A stretch of DNA of 64,000 bases from JANJUO01 sp942492935 (GTDB lineage Bacteria > Bacteroidota > Ignavibacteria > Kapaibacteriales > UBA2268). The translations under genes were made by a program, and so were the position numbers. Each line of letters opens with the position of its first letter. Positions within the stretch are counted from its first letter, which is position 1. Location of the stretch: contig OW818654.1 in assembly GCA_942492935.1 (NCBI GenBank), positions 4,278,001-4,342,000 of the forward strand. Direction: 5' to 3'. This document shows positions 9,747 to 18,816 of the stretch, piece by piece. The notes under the pieces are model-generated. The model was not told where the DNA came from and did no database searches. It saw nothing but the letters and a program-made list of their open reading frames with translations.

Positions 9747-9815
9747 GATGTCCAACACTTTTGAAAGTGTTGGACTTCTGCATATATTAGATTCCGCATC
9801 AAGTGCGGAATGACA
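9747..9815. repeat. Palindromic repeats (family E plus ATTCCGCA palindrome)
   Basis: TGTCCAACAC/GTGTTGGAC hairpin at 9747-9780 followed by a TTCCGCATC/GTGCGGAA palindrome to 9815. This is the same pair as at 3594-3661 and 40563-40690. It may terminate the sugar transferase transcript. Confidence 0.75.
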
Positions 9816-9842
9816 CTAAAATCAAAACGTCATTCAGAAGAA

Positions 9843-10024
9843 TAGAACAAATATATTTAAAAAATATGCAAAATGATTCTATTATAAAAAATTGTAGTCA
9901 TTGGTAGATTGTTTCAGATCCTTCAATGTAGCATTAATTCAAATCCCCCTTTCCCCCTTTATTAAAGGGGGATTAAGGAGGATTTCTTTCATCCGAAGTT
10001 AATTGGAACTGCCTCAAAAGTCGT
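9843..10024. repeat. About 185-bp dispersed repeat, inverted copy of 19422-19608
   Basis: The segment, including an AAATCCCCCTTT/AAAGGGGGATT hairpin near 9950-9975, is almost the same as the reverse complement of 19422-19608. The AACAAATATATTT edge and the TCCGAAGTTAATTGGAAC edge are both kept. Confidence 0.8.
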
Positions 10025-10138
10025 AATACTGATGCAAGAAAAAAAGATGTCATCGTATGTTTGTATTGTTATAAAAAGAGAAAATTAAAAAAGAAAAAAC
10101 TGATAGCAATTATAAGTAAAAAGGAATATATATAAAGC

Positions 10139-10386
10139 GAACAACAACAATGCACTCTCCTTATGAGTGGATTGTTGTTCTTCTCCCCGATACTTTATAG
10201 TTGTATATGATTTTGGGTCAAAAAAATTAATTTTAAAAATTTAAAAATAAATCATATATGTTACAGAAAAATTGATTAAATTAGATTGAAATTATTAGTA
10301 AACGAAACAAAGGAAAGGAATAAGATCGAGTTATGTCATTGATCAAAAATGATCTATCAGAATGGTGATCCCCTTTCTTATGTTTC
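10139..10386 (+). ncRNA. Candidate IS110 bridge RNA
   Basis: The non-coding end upstream of the transposase holds a long hairpin at 10139-10180 (GAACAACA..TGTTGTTC arms with CACTC/GAGTG) and a multi-branched fold at 10303-10386, closed by GAAACA/TGTTTC and AAAGG/CCTTT with an inner GATCA/TGATC hairpin. Members of this IS group are known to transcribe a bridge RNA from this end that pairs with target and donor DNA. The assignment here is by position and hand-drawn folds only. Confidence 0.45.
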
Positions 10387-10503
10387 ACTAAGCAAGAACA
10401 GTTCATTGGGAAAAAAACCCGTATTTGCGATGCTATGCTACTGAAATAATGTTTCGCTAATTAATATATTTTAATTAACAATATATACTAATGGAAAAGT
10501 TTA

Positions 10504-11468
10504 ATGTATAAGAATATTGTAGGGATAGATATATCCAAGAAAAGTTTTCATGCTTGTGAAAATAGCAAGGTAAATATTTATGTAAATAGTTCAGAAGGAT
10601 ACTTGGCATTCATAAATCACTTGGCGATAGGTAGTCATTGTATAATGGAATCAACGAGTACATACGGTTATTGTTTGGCCAAAGCATTGATAGATTCCGG
10701 TCATCATGTTTATATAGTTAATCCTGTAAAGATTAAATACTTCGTAAAGATGGGCTTATCAAAAGCAAAAACAGACAAAATAGACGCCAAACAAATAACT
10801 AAATTTGGTGAGCTGTCCATAGATACATTACAAGAATATCAATTTGGTAGTGATGAAATAGAAGGAAGTAAGCAAATTGAAACTACATTAATCCAATTGA
10901 AGAAGCAACAAACAGCATTATTAAATCAGCTTGAAGCATTACTTCATCTACCACAACAGAGCAAAATATTAATAAAGACGTTAAAGAAAATGATAAAAAT
11001 ATTTCAAGAACAAATAAAATTACTAAGCAATGAGTCATCAAACTTAGTAAAAAAAGAAAATTTAGAAATGGTAAAAAAAGTAAGTAGCATAAAAGGTATA
11101 GGCGAAAGTACAGCGATATTGTTAATCGCAATAACAAAGAGTTTTAAAAATTTTGACAATGCCAAACAACTATCCTCTTTCTTTGGTTGTTGTCCACGAA
11201 TAATAGAATCAGTACCAGTGTGAAGGGTCGAAGTAGTATTAGCAAAATAGGTCATGCAAGTATTCGAACGAGATTATATTTGTGTGCATTGTCAGCATCA
11301 CAGTACAATACAACTTGTCGAGAAATGTACCAAAGATTAATTTTGCATGGTAAATTAAAGAAAGTTGCTTTAATGGCAGTTGTAAATAAATTAATAAAAC
11401 AAATTTGGATTGTTGTTAAAAATAATGTGTTTTTTGATAATAATTTTCAAAATAAACTTGTTTTTTAA
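10504..11468 (+). pseudogene. IS110-family transposase, frameshifted
   Basis: The first frame (10504-11223) has the RuvC-like DEDD domain opening NIVGIDISKKSFHAC, the MESTSTYGY block and the KTDKIDAKQI block, then a coiled region and the start of the Tnp20 domain (VSSIKGIGESTAILLIA). Near 11211 the frame shifts; the second frame resumes TSVKGRSSISKIGHASIR and runs to 11468, containing the conserved Ser region. One missing base accounts for the break. A joined product of about 320 residues would be normal for the family. Probably inactive. Confidence 0.9.
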
Positions 11469-11470
11469 CA

Positions 11471-11548
11471 CAGTTCATTCTGAACTCGTTTCAGAATCCA
11501 TTTTTGAATACCGTCATTCCGAAACAAAGAGAGGAATCCAGTGCCTTT
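11471..11548. repeat. Palindromic repeats (family C) at the IS110 right flank
   Basis: Contains TTCATTCTGAACTCGTTTCA and the related CATTCCGAAACAAAGAGAGG motif. It begins immediately after the last IS110 coding bases, so the IS probably sits in or beside this repeat family. Confidence 0.75.
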
Positions 11549-11623
11549 TGCAACATTTCAAATTAATTAGGAAATTTCCAATATAAAAAAATATTATTAT
11601 CTGATGTAACAAAATAGCTGTTT

Positions 11624-11656
11624 GATGTGTCCTTATCAATAAGTAAGTTTGTAAAA
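11624..11656 (+). promoter_or_regulatory. Promoter-like module before propeller gene 11686
   Basis: GATGTGTCCTTATCAATAAG then TAAGTTTGTAAAAA. It keeps the TGTGTCnTTAT block and a perfect TAnnTTTG box (TAAGTTTG) 30-40 bp before the start codon. Confidence 0.4.
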
Positions 11657-11685
11657 ATGAATTTTTTATTGTGAGTTTGAAAATT

Positions 11686-12981
11686 ATGAAAAAATTAATT
11701 CTAATTGGTTTGCTACTTTTTTGTGGCAGTAGTTTGTTTGCAAGTCCTACAGGACTTTATGATGTTGTTTGGTGGAAGTGGTTCAAAACTAATGATTGTA
11801 GGTTTACCCCTGACGACAGCAAAATATACGTCAATAGTGATGAAGGCGTTGGTATTTTTGATACGAAAACTGGAAATCAAGACACTTTAATTGAAGGAGT
11901 ATGGTTTGGATTACAATCGTATGACTGCACAAAATATTACAAAGTAGAAAATGGAGTAATCAAAGAGTATGATTTTCTGAACTTGAAACATATTCGGGAT
12001 TTCAAAATGAATTCATTTCAGATAACTACGATGTACGTTACAAATTCTAAATATATTACAGCAAGGAACTTAGGAGGAATGGGGTTTTCTATTTGGGATA
12101 TAGAAACAGGTACATATTTGGATTCAATGCATTTAGGAATGGAAGATAAAGATAATAGAATCACAGAAGCAGTCAGAGAAGTATTTGTAACTCCCGATTT
12201 CCAAAAAATAATTGCACGTTTAGATAAATGGCAAAATCCAATAAAACAATCAGATCCACAAACAACAATAAGAGAACATATAAAAATATTTGATTTCCAA
12301 ACGAAGGCAATAATAAAAGAAATAGAATCAATAGGACAACTTTATTTATCCAAAACAGGCAAATACTTTGTTTGTGAAAATCCTCCTAACGATGGCAAAA
12401 CCGCATTAAAAGTATTTAATATCGAAGGAGATTTTCTCTTCTCAATACCTGGTTGGACAGAATCAATCAGCGACATTGATTTTTCAAGTGATGATAAGTT
12501 TATGTTGGTATCATTTAAAACTGGAGGAAAAAAAATTGAAATTTGGGATTTAGAAAAATATATATTAAATAATACTTTGACTATTGGAGATACCCCATCA
12601 ACAGCGATGCCATTTTTCTCATTAGATCTAAGCAAAAACAATTTGAATCTTATTGCTTCTGCACAAACTAGATTGTATATGTTTGAAAATGTAATTTCAT
12701 TATCCAATATTAACAACAAAGAAATTACAACTACAATTACTTATCCGAATCCATCCACTACAGAGTTAGTTCTTGAATTTACTTTAATACAACCAAACAA
12801 TACTACAATCACAATTAATGACTTATCTGGGAAACAAATTAAAGAAGTGTTAAATAGCTTTTTGAATGAAGGCAATCACAAATTACACATTGATTTGAGA
12901 GAATTACCGGTTGGTTCATACATTTTGAATATACAAAGTGGAAAAAGTATAAGTAGTAACAAAATATTAATCATTAAGTAG
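11686..12981 (+). CDS. Secreted beta-propeller protein with type IX sorting domain
   Basis: 431 residues from the ATG at 11686, chosen over the GTG at 11671 because the signal peptide starts there (MKKLILIGLLLFCGSSLFA). Residues 25-345 are WD40-like blades, with the degenerate blade motif FSIWDIETGTYL and DIDFSSDDKFMLVSF. The last 80 residues are a type A sorting domain (ITYPNPSTTELVLEF, LPVGSYILNIQSG, SNKILIIK). The protein should cross the inner membrane by Sec and the outer membrane by the type IX system, where the tail is cleaved. It is one of four paralogues in the window. Function unknown. Confidence 0.9.
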   Translation: MKKLILIGLLLFCGSSLFASPTGLYDVVWWKWFKTNDCRFTPDDSKIYVNSDEGVGIFDTKTGNQDTLIEGVWFGLQSYDCTKYYKVENGVIKEYDFLNLKHIRDFKMNSFQITTMYVTNSKYITARNLGGMGFSIWDIETGTYLDSMHLGMEDKDNRITEAVREVFVTPDFQKIIARLDKWQNPIKQSDPQTTIREHIKIFDFQTKAIIKEIESIGQLYLSKTGKYFVCENPPNDGKTALKVFNIEGDFLFSIPGWTESISDIDFSSDDKFMLVSFKTGGKKIEIWDLEKYILNNTLTIGDTPSTAMPFFSLDLSKNNLNLIASAQTRLYMFENVISLSNINNKEITTTITYPNPSTTELVLEFTLIQPNNTTITINDLSGKQIKEVLNSFLNEGNHKLHIDLRELPVGSYILNIQSGKSISSNKILIIK

Positions 12982-12992
12982 AGGTTTTAATT

Positions 12993-13145
12993 ATGAAAAA
13001 AATAATTTTTGTTTTGATGATAATCGGCATTAATATCTTATATTCTCAAACGAATATAAATCCACCTAAATTATCAATAGTTGATACTGATACAACTATA
13101 ACCAGAACTCCACTTCCTTTTATATTAGGATGGAATTGGGGTTAA
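12993..13145 (+). CDS. Short secreted protein, probably a truncated gene
   Basis: Fifty codons starting 11 bp after the propeller gene, with a clear signal peptide (MKKIIFVLMIIGINILYSQ) and then a Thr/Pro-rich stretch ending ILGWNWG before a TAA. The first 30 residues look like the start of a larger secreted protein whose body has been lost to the repeat element just downstream. It could also be a genuine small exported peptide co-transcribed with the propeller gene. Confidence 0.5.
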   Translation: MKKIIFVLMIIGINILYSQTNINPPKLSIVDTDTTITRTPLPFILGWNWG

Positions 13146-13180
13146 ACAAAATAGAAATTTTAGAATTTTCAAAATTAAAA

Positions 13181-13518
13181 AATTCAGCCGAATTAATATT
13201 TTCAAATTGCTTTGCTTTTTGTATGAAAATAATGTATAATTCGAACAATTTGCAAATAATCATAAAAAGAAATTCTTTGAAAATCCCATTAGGGATTAAA
13301 TCTTTGTAACAAAGATAACTCCCCTAAGTCCAACAATCCCAGAGGGATTGAATAGTTATAAACCCCACCTAAATCCTCCCCAAGGGGAGGACTTTACATA
13401 TAATTCCTCCCTTCGGGGAGGTTAGGTGGGGTTTCTTGTTACAAACATTAATTCCCTATGGGAATTTCTTACAAAATAATGGAAATAGAAAATTATGGTT
13501 AGTCGGCGAAGTAGTTAC
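13181..13518. repeat. MITE-like composite element (family B arms, family A core)
   Basis: Outer arms end in sequence related to GTAACTACTCAG. Inside are AATCCCATTAGGGATT (13282), AATCCCAGAGGGATT (13335), a nested family A palindrome of CCTCCCC/GGGGAGG type at about 13361-13433, and the inverted unit AATTCCCTATGGGAATT near 13450. Homologous composites lie at 27398-27874, 47173-47599 and 54134-54486. The gap from 13519 to 13766 holds only AT-rich DNA and the promoter of the STAS gene. Confidence 0.8.
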
Positions 13519-13766
13519 AAAAATTAAAATATTACAAATCAATCATTTGTTTTGGTAGCTGTTAATTTATTCAGTAATTTTGCTTTTTAGGCGTTGAATT
13601 GTTTTTTGGTGATGTTTTCAATATTTTTCATGGAAAATTTTGTCATTTTTATTAATTAGCGAAAGTAATAATTGCTTGTAAATTAATAAATTAACCTATA
13701 TAAAAATATTGAACTTCAATAATTAACTAAAAAAAAGAATTTTTAAACAATAAAAGATAGAAAAAG

Positions 13767-14093
13767 ATGAATATTACAGAAGAAAAAATTAATGATTTTT
13801 TGATTGCCAATATTGAAGGGCGTATTGATACTACTCAAAGTGAAATTTTCGAGCAAAAAATTATGGAGATTATAAATGCTGGTCATTCCAAAATAATTCT
13901 AAATTGTGAGAAATTGGATTATATTAGTAGTGCAGGAATGAGAATTTTTTTGCTGATGCAGAAAAAAGCAAAAAATCTAATACAAATTAAAATATGTAAC
14001 CTGCAACCAATTATTAAAGAATTGTTTGATATGTCAGGATTTGCTGCTATACTTTCGATTGAACCTGATTTAGAATCAGCTTTAAATTCTTAA
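13767..14093 (+). CDS. STAS-domain anti-sigma factor antagonist
   Basis: A 108-residue single-domain protein of the RsbV/SpoIIAA type. It has the opening beta strand (FLIANIEGRID), the conserved loop DYISSAGMR with the phosphorylatable serine (S54 or S55), and the closing helix ELFDMSGF. In the known partner switch an RsbW-like kinase phosphorylates this serine, and the dephosphorylated form sequesters the kinase. The next gene, 36 bp downstream on the same strand, encodes just such an ATPase domain fused to an acetyltransferase, so the two are a likely pair. Confidence 0.93.
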   Translation: MNITEEKINDFLIANIEGRIDTTQSEIFEQKIMEIINAGHSKIILNCEKLDYISSAGMRIFLLMQKKAKNLIQIKICNLQPIIKELFDMSGFAAILSIEPDLESALNS

Positions 14094-14129
14094 TTGACAA
14101 TAATTATCATTAATTAAATAGAATACATT

Positions 14130-15626
14130 ATGAAGACTAAAAAAGACCTTGGTTTTATTAGAGTTCCAAACGACCAAAATCTTATACCTGCGATTATTGA
14201 ATATGCTGATAAAGTTTCAGAAATTGTAGGATTTCCAATTTCTGATAGAAGAAAAATTCAATTAGCAATTGAAGAAGCATGTGTAAATGTAATTAAAAAT
14301 TCTTTCATTCCAGACGAAGAAGCCGAATATGACATTAAATTTATTAATTTGTTAAATGGAATTGAAATTCATATTCATGATATGGGGCAACCTTATGACC
14401 CAAATTTAGCACCTGTTTTTGACCCATCTGCTGATATTGAAGAATTTGAACTGGAAGGACTTGGTTCTTTTCTTATCAGCAAAATTATGGATGAATACAA
14501 ATTCAATAATTTGGGTGTAAAAGGAAAAGAAATTGTTATTGTTAAATATTTTAATACTGAATTAGTTGGTAATGAACAATCAAATTACATCGAACCTGAA
14601 GTTGTATTCCCGCCAGAAAGTAATTCACCAGTCGAACAAATTGAATTCGATATCCAACTAATGAAGCAACATGAAGCATTAGAAGTATGTCGTTGTATTT
14701 ATGATTGCTACGGTTATTCGTATGCCAACGAAAATATTTATTATCCTGAACGTGTTTCTGCTATGAATCAAAATGGTAAATTGCGTTCTGCAGTTGCATT
14801 AACAAAAGAAGGTGAAATGGCTGGGCATTTTGCTTTGATTTTTTATGATAAATTACCAGCTGAAATTGGAATAGCGGTTACCAAGAAAAAATTTAGAGGG
14901 CAGGGTTTTGCAAGGCAACTTGGTGAATTTCTTGAAACCGAAGCAAGAAAATTAGGGTTAAATGGTGTTCAGGTAAAAGAAGTAACTGCACATCCATATA
15001 CTCAAAAATTCTGTATTAAACTTGGCTATAAAGACTGTGGATTACTTCTTGCACATTCTCCTAAGACACTTTCATTCAAAGGTATTGCTGATACACTCAA
15101 ACAAAGAAATTCAGATGTCCTTGGCTTTAAATACTTAGAAAAACCGAAGCATAGGAAATTATACGCTCCAAGTCATCATCAAGAAATGATTGAATTACTT
15201 TATAAAAATATTGGTGATGATGTAGAGTTGATTCAATCAGAAAATCCAATGCCGTCAAAAGAACAATCTGTAACCGAAGTAAATGTTCATAGCATTAGGT
15301 CTTTGGCTGAAATGATTGTTTTGGATTATGGACCAGATATAATTCAAACAATGCGTAATGAAATGCGTAAAATATTCATGGAAGAAATACAAGTAATTGA
15401 ACTTTATTTAAGTTTGAAAGACCCATTCACACCTGTTGTTGTGCCACAGCTTGAGAAATTAGGATTTATATTTACAGGGGTTTTACCTGAAACAAGCCAA
15501 GGTGATTCATTAATCATGCAGTATTTCAATGGAGTACATATTGATTATAATCAGATTGTACTTGTTACAGATGTTGCAAAAAAATTACTTGATTATGTAA
15601 AAAGTAATGATGCACATGCAGAATAA
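14130..15626 (+). CDS. RsbW-like ATPase fused to GNAT acetyltransferase
   Basis: 498 residues in three parts. Residues 1-145 are an HATPase_c_2 (anti-sigma kinase) domain with the N-box EEACVNVIKNSF, HDMGQPYDP and GLGSFLISKIMDEY. Residues about 170-310 are a GNAT domain with the acetyl-CoA loop RGQGFARQLGEF and strand AEIGIAVTKKKFRGQG. Residues 330-498 are a diverged second GNAT-like half (EKLGFIFTGVLPE) lacking a clear acetyl-CoA loop. It is paired with the STAS gene before it. The ATPase domain should bind STAS partners; the GNAT domain could then acetylate a bound target. Similar fusions are found in several environmental bacteria, but their targets are not established to my knowledge. See the finding on the STAS-Acs fusion at 24851. 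Confidence 0.9.
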   Translation: MKTKKDLGFIRVPNDQNLIPAIIEYADKVSEIVGFPISDRRKIQLAIEEACVNVIKNSFIPDEEAEYDIKFINLLNGIEIHIHDMGQPYDPNLAPVFDPSADIEEFELEGLGSFLISKIMDEYKFNNLGVKGKEIVIVKYFNTELVGNEQSNYIEPEVVFPPESNSPVEQIEFDIQLMKQHEALEVCRCIYDCYGYSYANENIYYPERVSAMNQNGKLRSAVALTKEGEMAGHFALIFYDKLPAEIGIAVTKKKFRGQGFARQLGEFLETEARKLGLNGVQVKEVTAHPYTQKFCIKLGYKDCGLLLAHSPKTLSFKGIADTLKQRNSDVLGFKYLEKPKHRKLYAPSHHQEMIELLYKNIGDDVELIQSENPMPSKEQSVTEVNVHSIRSLAEMIVLDYGPDIIQTMRNEMRKIFMEEIQVIELYLSLKDPFTPVVVPQLEKLGFIFTGVLPETSQGDSLIMQYFNGVHIDYNQIVLVTDVAKKLLDYVKSNDAHAE

Positions 15627-15699
15627 GCAATCATAGATAAAACTCTGTTCTTTAATTGTGTGTATTTTATACTAAGTAGAATTTATAGGTAAAAGATAT

Positions 15700-15815
15700 A
15701 TTTCTTGAAAAATCCCATGGGATTGAATAATAATTTTTAGATGGACGGCACTTTAAAGGTGGAGTCCATCTATGAACTGTTAGTTAATCCCTATGATATC
15801 AAGGATTTTATATTT
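15700..15815. repeat. Palindromic repeats (family B outer units, family H hairpin)
   Basis: A family H hairpin (GATGGAC..GTCCATC with CACTTTAAAGGTG core) at 15740-15770 is bracketed by family B-like units AATCCCATGGGATT near 15711 and TTAATCCCTATGA near 15783. The rest of 15627-15969 contains only the promoter module of the next gene. Confidence 0.7.
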
Positions 15816-15912
15816 TTATCAATTATTTGGACGTTGGATAACTCAAAATATCAAAACCCACTGGATATCTAAAAAAAATATAATAAACGGTTGTAACAAA
15901 ACACTCCTTTGT

Positions 15913-15942
15913 TGTGTCTATATATTTTATTAGATTTGAAAA
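15913..15942 (+). promoter_or_regulatory. Promoter-like module before propeller gene 15970
   Basis: TGTGTCTATATATTTTAT followed by TAGATTTGAAAA, with a perfect TAnnTTTG box (TAGATTTG). An AGGAG ribosome site precedes the ATG at 15970. Confidence 0.4.
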
Positions 15943-15969
15943 TAAAAATTTACTTTTTAGGAGAGCGTT

Positions 15970-17271
15970 ATGATACGCAAGATGATTTTATTTTTTTGTG
16001 GCTTGATAATTTTCAGCCAGTTTGTTTATTCACAATTGGAATTGGCTTGGAAAAAGACACTTCCAAACTTAGTTAATATTGGAGCGGTCAAATTCTCCAA
16101 CGATTCCAAAATGCTTCTGTGTCAAGTGGCAGACTTAGACACAATGTATCTTTTCGATGTGGAAAGTGGGAGTGAGTTAAAAAGCAACATCCCAATTATG
16201 TATCAACCAACATTCTCGACAAATGATGAATTTTTATACGGAGTAAAAGGACAGCACATTTACAAATACAGTTTATTAACAGAAAAGGATGAATCTAAAT
16301 TTGAACCGATGGATGATCCCACAAACATACCAATTTTGAATACTATTATGTCAAGAGATCAAAAGTATTTTTTGGCAACTACAAAAACCGGCTTTAAAGT
16401 TTGGGATGTTGAAACTGGAAAAATAATTAAATCTAAAGAATTTGATTCAGACTCTGCAAAAACAAAATCTTATTCACAAATAAACATAAGCTGTGACAAT
16501 AGCGAAATATTTGTATATGAAGATAAAAAGTATTTGGTAGGTATGGACAGTAAAGGACAACCAATCTATAGGTATGAAGAGAGAGTTTATAGATTGGATT
16601 TTAACACATTAGCAATAAAAGGATATTTACACAATTGGAAAACTGGAGATACTTCTTCAGTATTAGCATCGTTTATGTTATCAGACGATTGTGAGTTAAT
16701 AGCATTAAAATATGCAGGCAGTTTAGAAAATCCACTAAGAATTTATAATTTCAAAACAATGGAATTAATTTCTTCAATGGCTTATGCTACTCATCTAAAA
16801 TTCACTTCCGACAACAAATATTTGGTAACAGCATCATCTCAAGGCAATTATATTGCAATTTGGGATATAATTACAGGAAAACAATTAAATAAGAGGTCTG
16901 GTTCAAGTTATAATACTTTAGATGTATCGGGAAACAACCAATATATAGCTTCAAGTATAGGTTGGTCATTATCACTAATAAAATTTAGTACCTCTGACAT
17001 AAATACAAATGAGCCAATAGAAGAAGTAATATATCCTAATCCTTCAACTGGTATGGTAAATATTGAAATAAACTTGCCTATTCATTCAGTTTTAACTGCA
17101 ACAATTTCTGATTTAAGCGGAAGATTTCTTGGTGAATTGTACAAAAAGGAAGCAAGAGAAGACAAAAACACAATTCAATTAAACTTACAAAACTATCCAA
17201 ATGGAACTTACTTTGTTACTTTAAATGCAGTTAATTACAAAAAGCAATTTAAAATCATTATCAATAGGTAG
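15970..17271 (+). CDS. Secreted beta-propeller protein with type IX sorting domain
   Basis: 433 residues. Signal peptide MIRKMILFFCGLIIFSQFVYS; propeller blades from about 25 to 345 (VKFSNDSKMLLCQVAD, GFKVWDVETGKIIKSK, AIWDIITGKQL); sorting domain from about 352 (EVIYPNPSTGMVNIEI, SDLSGRFLGELY, NYPNGTYFVTLNAVNYKKQF). A good GGAGAG ribosome site precedes the ATG. It lies downstream of the STAS/HATPase-GNAT pair but has its own promoter module. Paralogue of the genes at 447, 11686 and 42699; role unknown, probably surface-exposed or released. Confidence 0.9.
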   Translation: MIRKMILFFCGLIIFSQFVYSQLELAWKKTLPNLVNIGAVKFSNDSKMLLCQVADLDTMYLFDVESGSELKSNIPIMYQPTFSTNDEFLYGVKGQHIYKYSLLTEKDESKFEPMDDPTNIPILNTIMSRDQKYFLATTKTGFKVWDVETGKIIKSKEFDSDSAKTKSYSQINISCDNSEIFVYEDKKYLVGMDSKGQPIYRYEERVYRLDFNTLAIKGYLHNWKTGDTSSVLASFMLSDDCELIALKYAGSLENPLRIYNFKTMELISSMAYATHLKFTSDNKYLVTASSQGNYIAIWDIITGKQLNKRSGSSYNTLDVSGNNQYIASSIGWSLSLIKFSTSDINTNEPIEEVIYPNPSTGMVNIEINLPIHSVLTATISDLSGRFLGELYKKEAREDKNTIQLNLQNYPNGTYFVTLNAVNYKKQFKIIINR

Positions 17272-17429
17272 GAATAAAATTACACAAACTACTAATTTTA
17301 TCTTGATTACAAAGCCAGTTAGCAATTTTTTTGAATGTATGTTCACCACAAGGGTAGTATTTGTTATCGTAGATTATGCTTGATAATAGTTAAGTTTAAT
17401 ACTAATTTGATTTCATAGATAAAAAAAAT

Positions 17430-17725
17430 AAATCCTTGAAAATCCCATTAGGGATTAAATGTTTGTAAACCCCACAATTCGACAAGCTCAGTGCAACGCC
17501 TAACCTTCCCCAAGGGGGAGGAACTGGCGTAAGTCCAACAATCCCCAGAGGGGTTGAATAATATTAAACCCCACCTAAATCCTCCCCAAAGGGAGGACTT
17601 TACATATATTTCTTCCCCTTGGGGAAGGTTAGGATGGGGTTTCTAGTGTTACAAACATTTATTCCCGATGGGAATTTCAAGGAATTATATAATCTATATT
17701 TGAACGCAACTTGGTATAAAGCATA
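17430..17725. repeat. Composite repeat (family B units around family A palindromes)
   Basis: AATCCCATTAGGGATT near 17452, a segment with TTCGACAAGCTCAGTGCAAC, AATCCCCAGAGGGGTT near 17540, a large family A palindrome at 17565-17645, then the inverted family B unit near 17662. The outer arm TATATTTGAACGCAACTT recurs at the 49.5-49.8 kb element. The rest of 17272-17914 is AT-rich with no gene seen. Confidence 0.75.
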
Positions 17726-17914
17726 ATCCAGCAACACAAAAAAGCGTTGGGCTTTTGTATTAATCAATCAATGAAACCAAATACCACTTATTTTTTTAAT
17801 CGTTTTTATTTTATTTTCAGAATATTCTTTTTTTGATTGAATTGATGTTTGTTGTTGTTTGGAATATTTTTGTACCGTAATTAATTGTTATTTTAATTAT
17901 TTGGTATAAAAAAT

Positions 17915-18805
17915 ATGTGGATTGAAGTATTTAAAACTGGCGAACATATCGCATCTGATGGAACAAAATTTAGTTCGACAGGTGAAGTAATCAATAATAT
18001 TACATCGCTTTATAATTTCAAAGTTGATGAATCTGATTCCAATATGGCTCCGCTTGTTCTTGGTCATCCCAAAGATAATGAACCTGCTATCGGTTGGGTA
18101 GAAAGATTGGGAAGACGTGGCGAAAAATTAGTCGCAAAGTTAACGAATATTGCACCGGAAGTTGTTGAGCAGATTAAGCAAGGCAAATTCAAGAAAATTT
18201 CCATTTCACTTTATCCTGATTTGATGCTACGACATATCGGATTACTTGGTGCCGCTTCACCTGCTGTAAAGGGTTTGAATAGTGTAAAATTTAATGAGTA
18301 TTTAAATTTCTTGAATTATCTTGAAGAAGATGATAATACCGATGATGATTTCGTAGAATTTACTCAACAAATCCAATTGCTTCAAGATGAAAATAAGCTT
18401 TTGAATGAAAAACTTAATCAACAATTATTCGAGCAAAAAAGAAAGGAATTTGTTCAATATACCGAGCAATTGTCAAACAACACTGCAAATCAATTTATCA
18501 CACCTGCCAATTCACAACAACTTGTAGAATTACTTGAACTATCCTACAAATCTGATTCGCTTTTGCAGAATCACGAACAGAATTTAACAGAAAAAATACA
18601 AGAATTTGTGTCCAATTTAAAACCACTCAATTTAATGAAAGAATTTACAAGTAATGACTTTAAAAGTAATTTGGATTTCAATTCATTTGTGGAAAAAAAC
18701 ACAAATCCAGAACGATTGAAATTACACGATAAAGCAATGAAAATAATATCGTTAACGAAAGAATTAAGCTACGAAGACGCAGTAATAAAAGCATTAAAAG
18801 ATTAG
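17915..18805 (+). CDS. Mu-like phage protease/scaffold protein (gpI-like)
   Basis: 296 residues resembling the Mu I protein: an N-terminal protease-like part (residues 1-125, with APLVLGHPKDNEPAIGWVE, KKISISLYPD and HIGLLGAASPAVKGL) and a long charged coiled-coil scaffold part (about 150-290). These proteins template capsid assembly and are then cleaved. The next phage gene, the major capsid protein at 19731, follows as expected but is pushed away by 900 bp of repeats. Confidence 0.8.
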   Translation: MWIEVFKTGEHIASDGTKFSSTGEVINNITSLYNFKVDESDSNMAPLVLGHPKDNEPAIGWVERLGRRGEKLVAKLTNIAPEVVEQIKQGKFKKISISLYPDLMLRHIGLLGAASPAVKGLNSVKFNEYLNFLNYLEEDDNTDDDFVEFTQQIQLLQDENKLLNEKLNQQLFEQKRKEFVQYTEQLSNNTANQFITPANSQQLVELLELSYKSDSLLQNHEQNLTEKIQEFVSNLKPLNLMKEFTSNDFKSNLDFNSFVEKNTNPERLKLHDKAMKIISLTKELSYEDAVIKALKD

Positions 18806-18816
18806 ATAAATTCTGT

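Larger units (their letters stand above)
10090..11470 (+). mobile_element. IS110-family element, decayed (limits approximate)
   Basis: Consists of a structured non-coding left part of about 400 bp and a frameshifted DEDD transposase gene. IS110 elements have no terminal inverted repeats or reliable target duplication, so the limits are estimates from where the dispersed repeats stop (left) and restart at 11471 (right). Confidence 0.7.
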
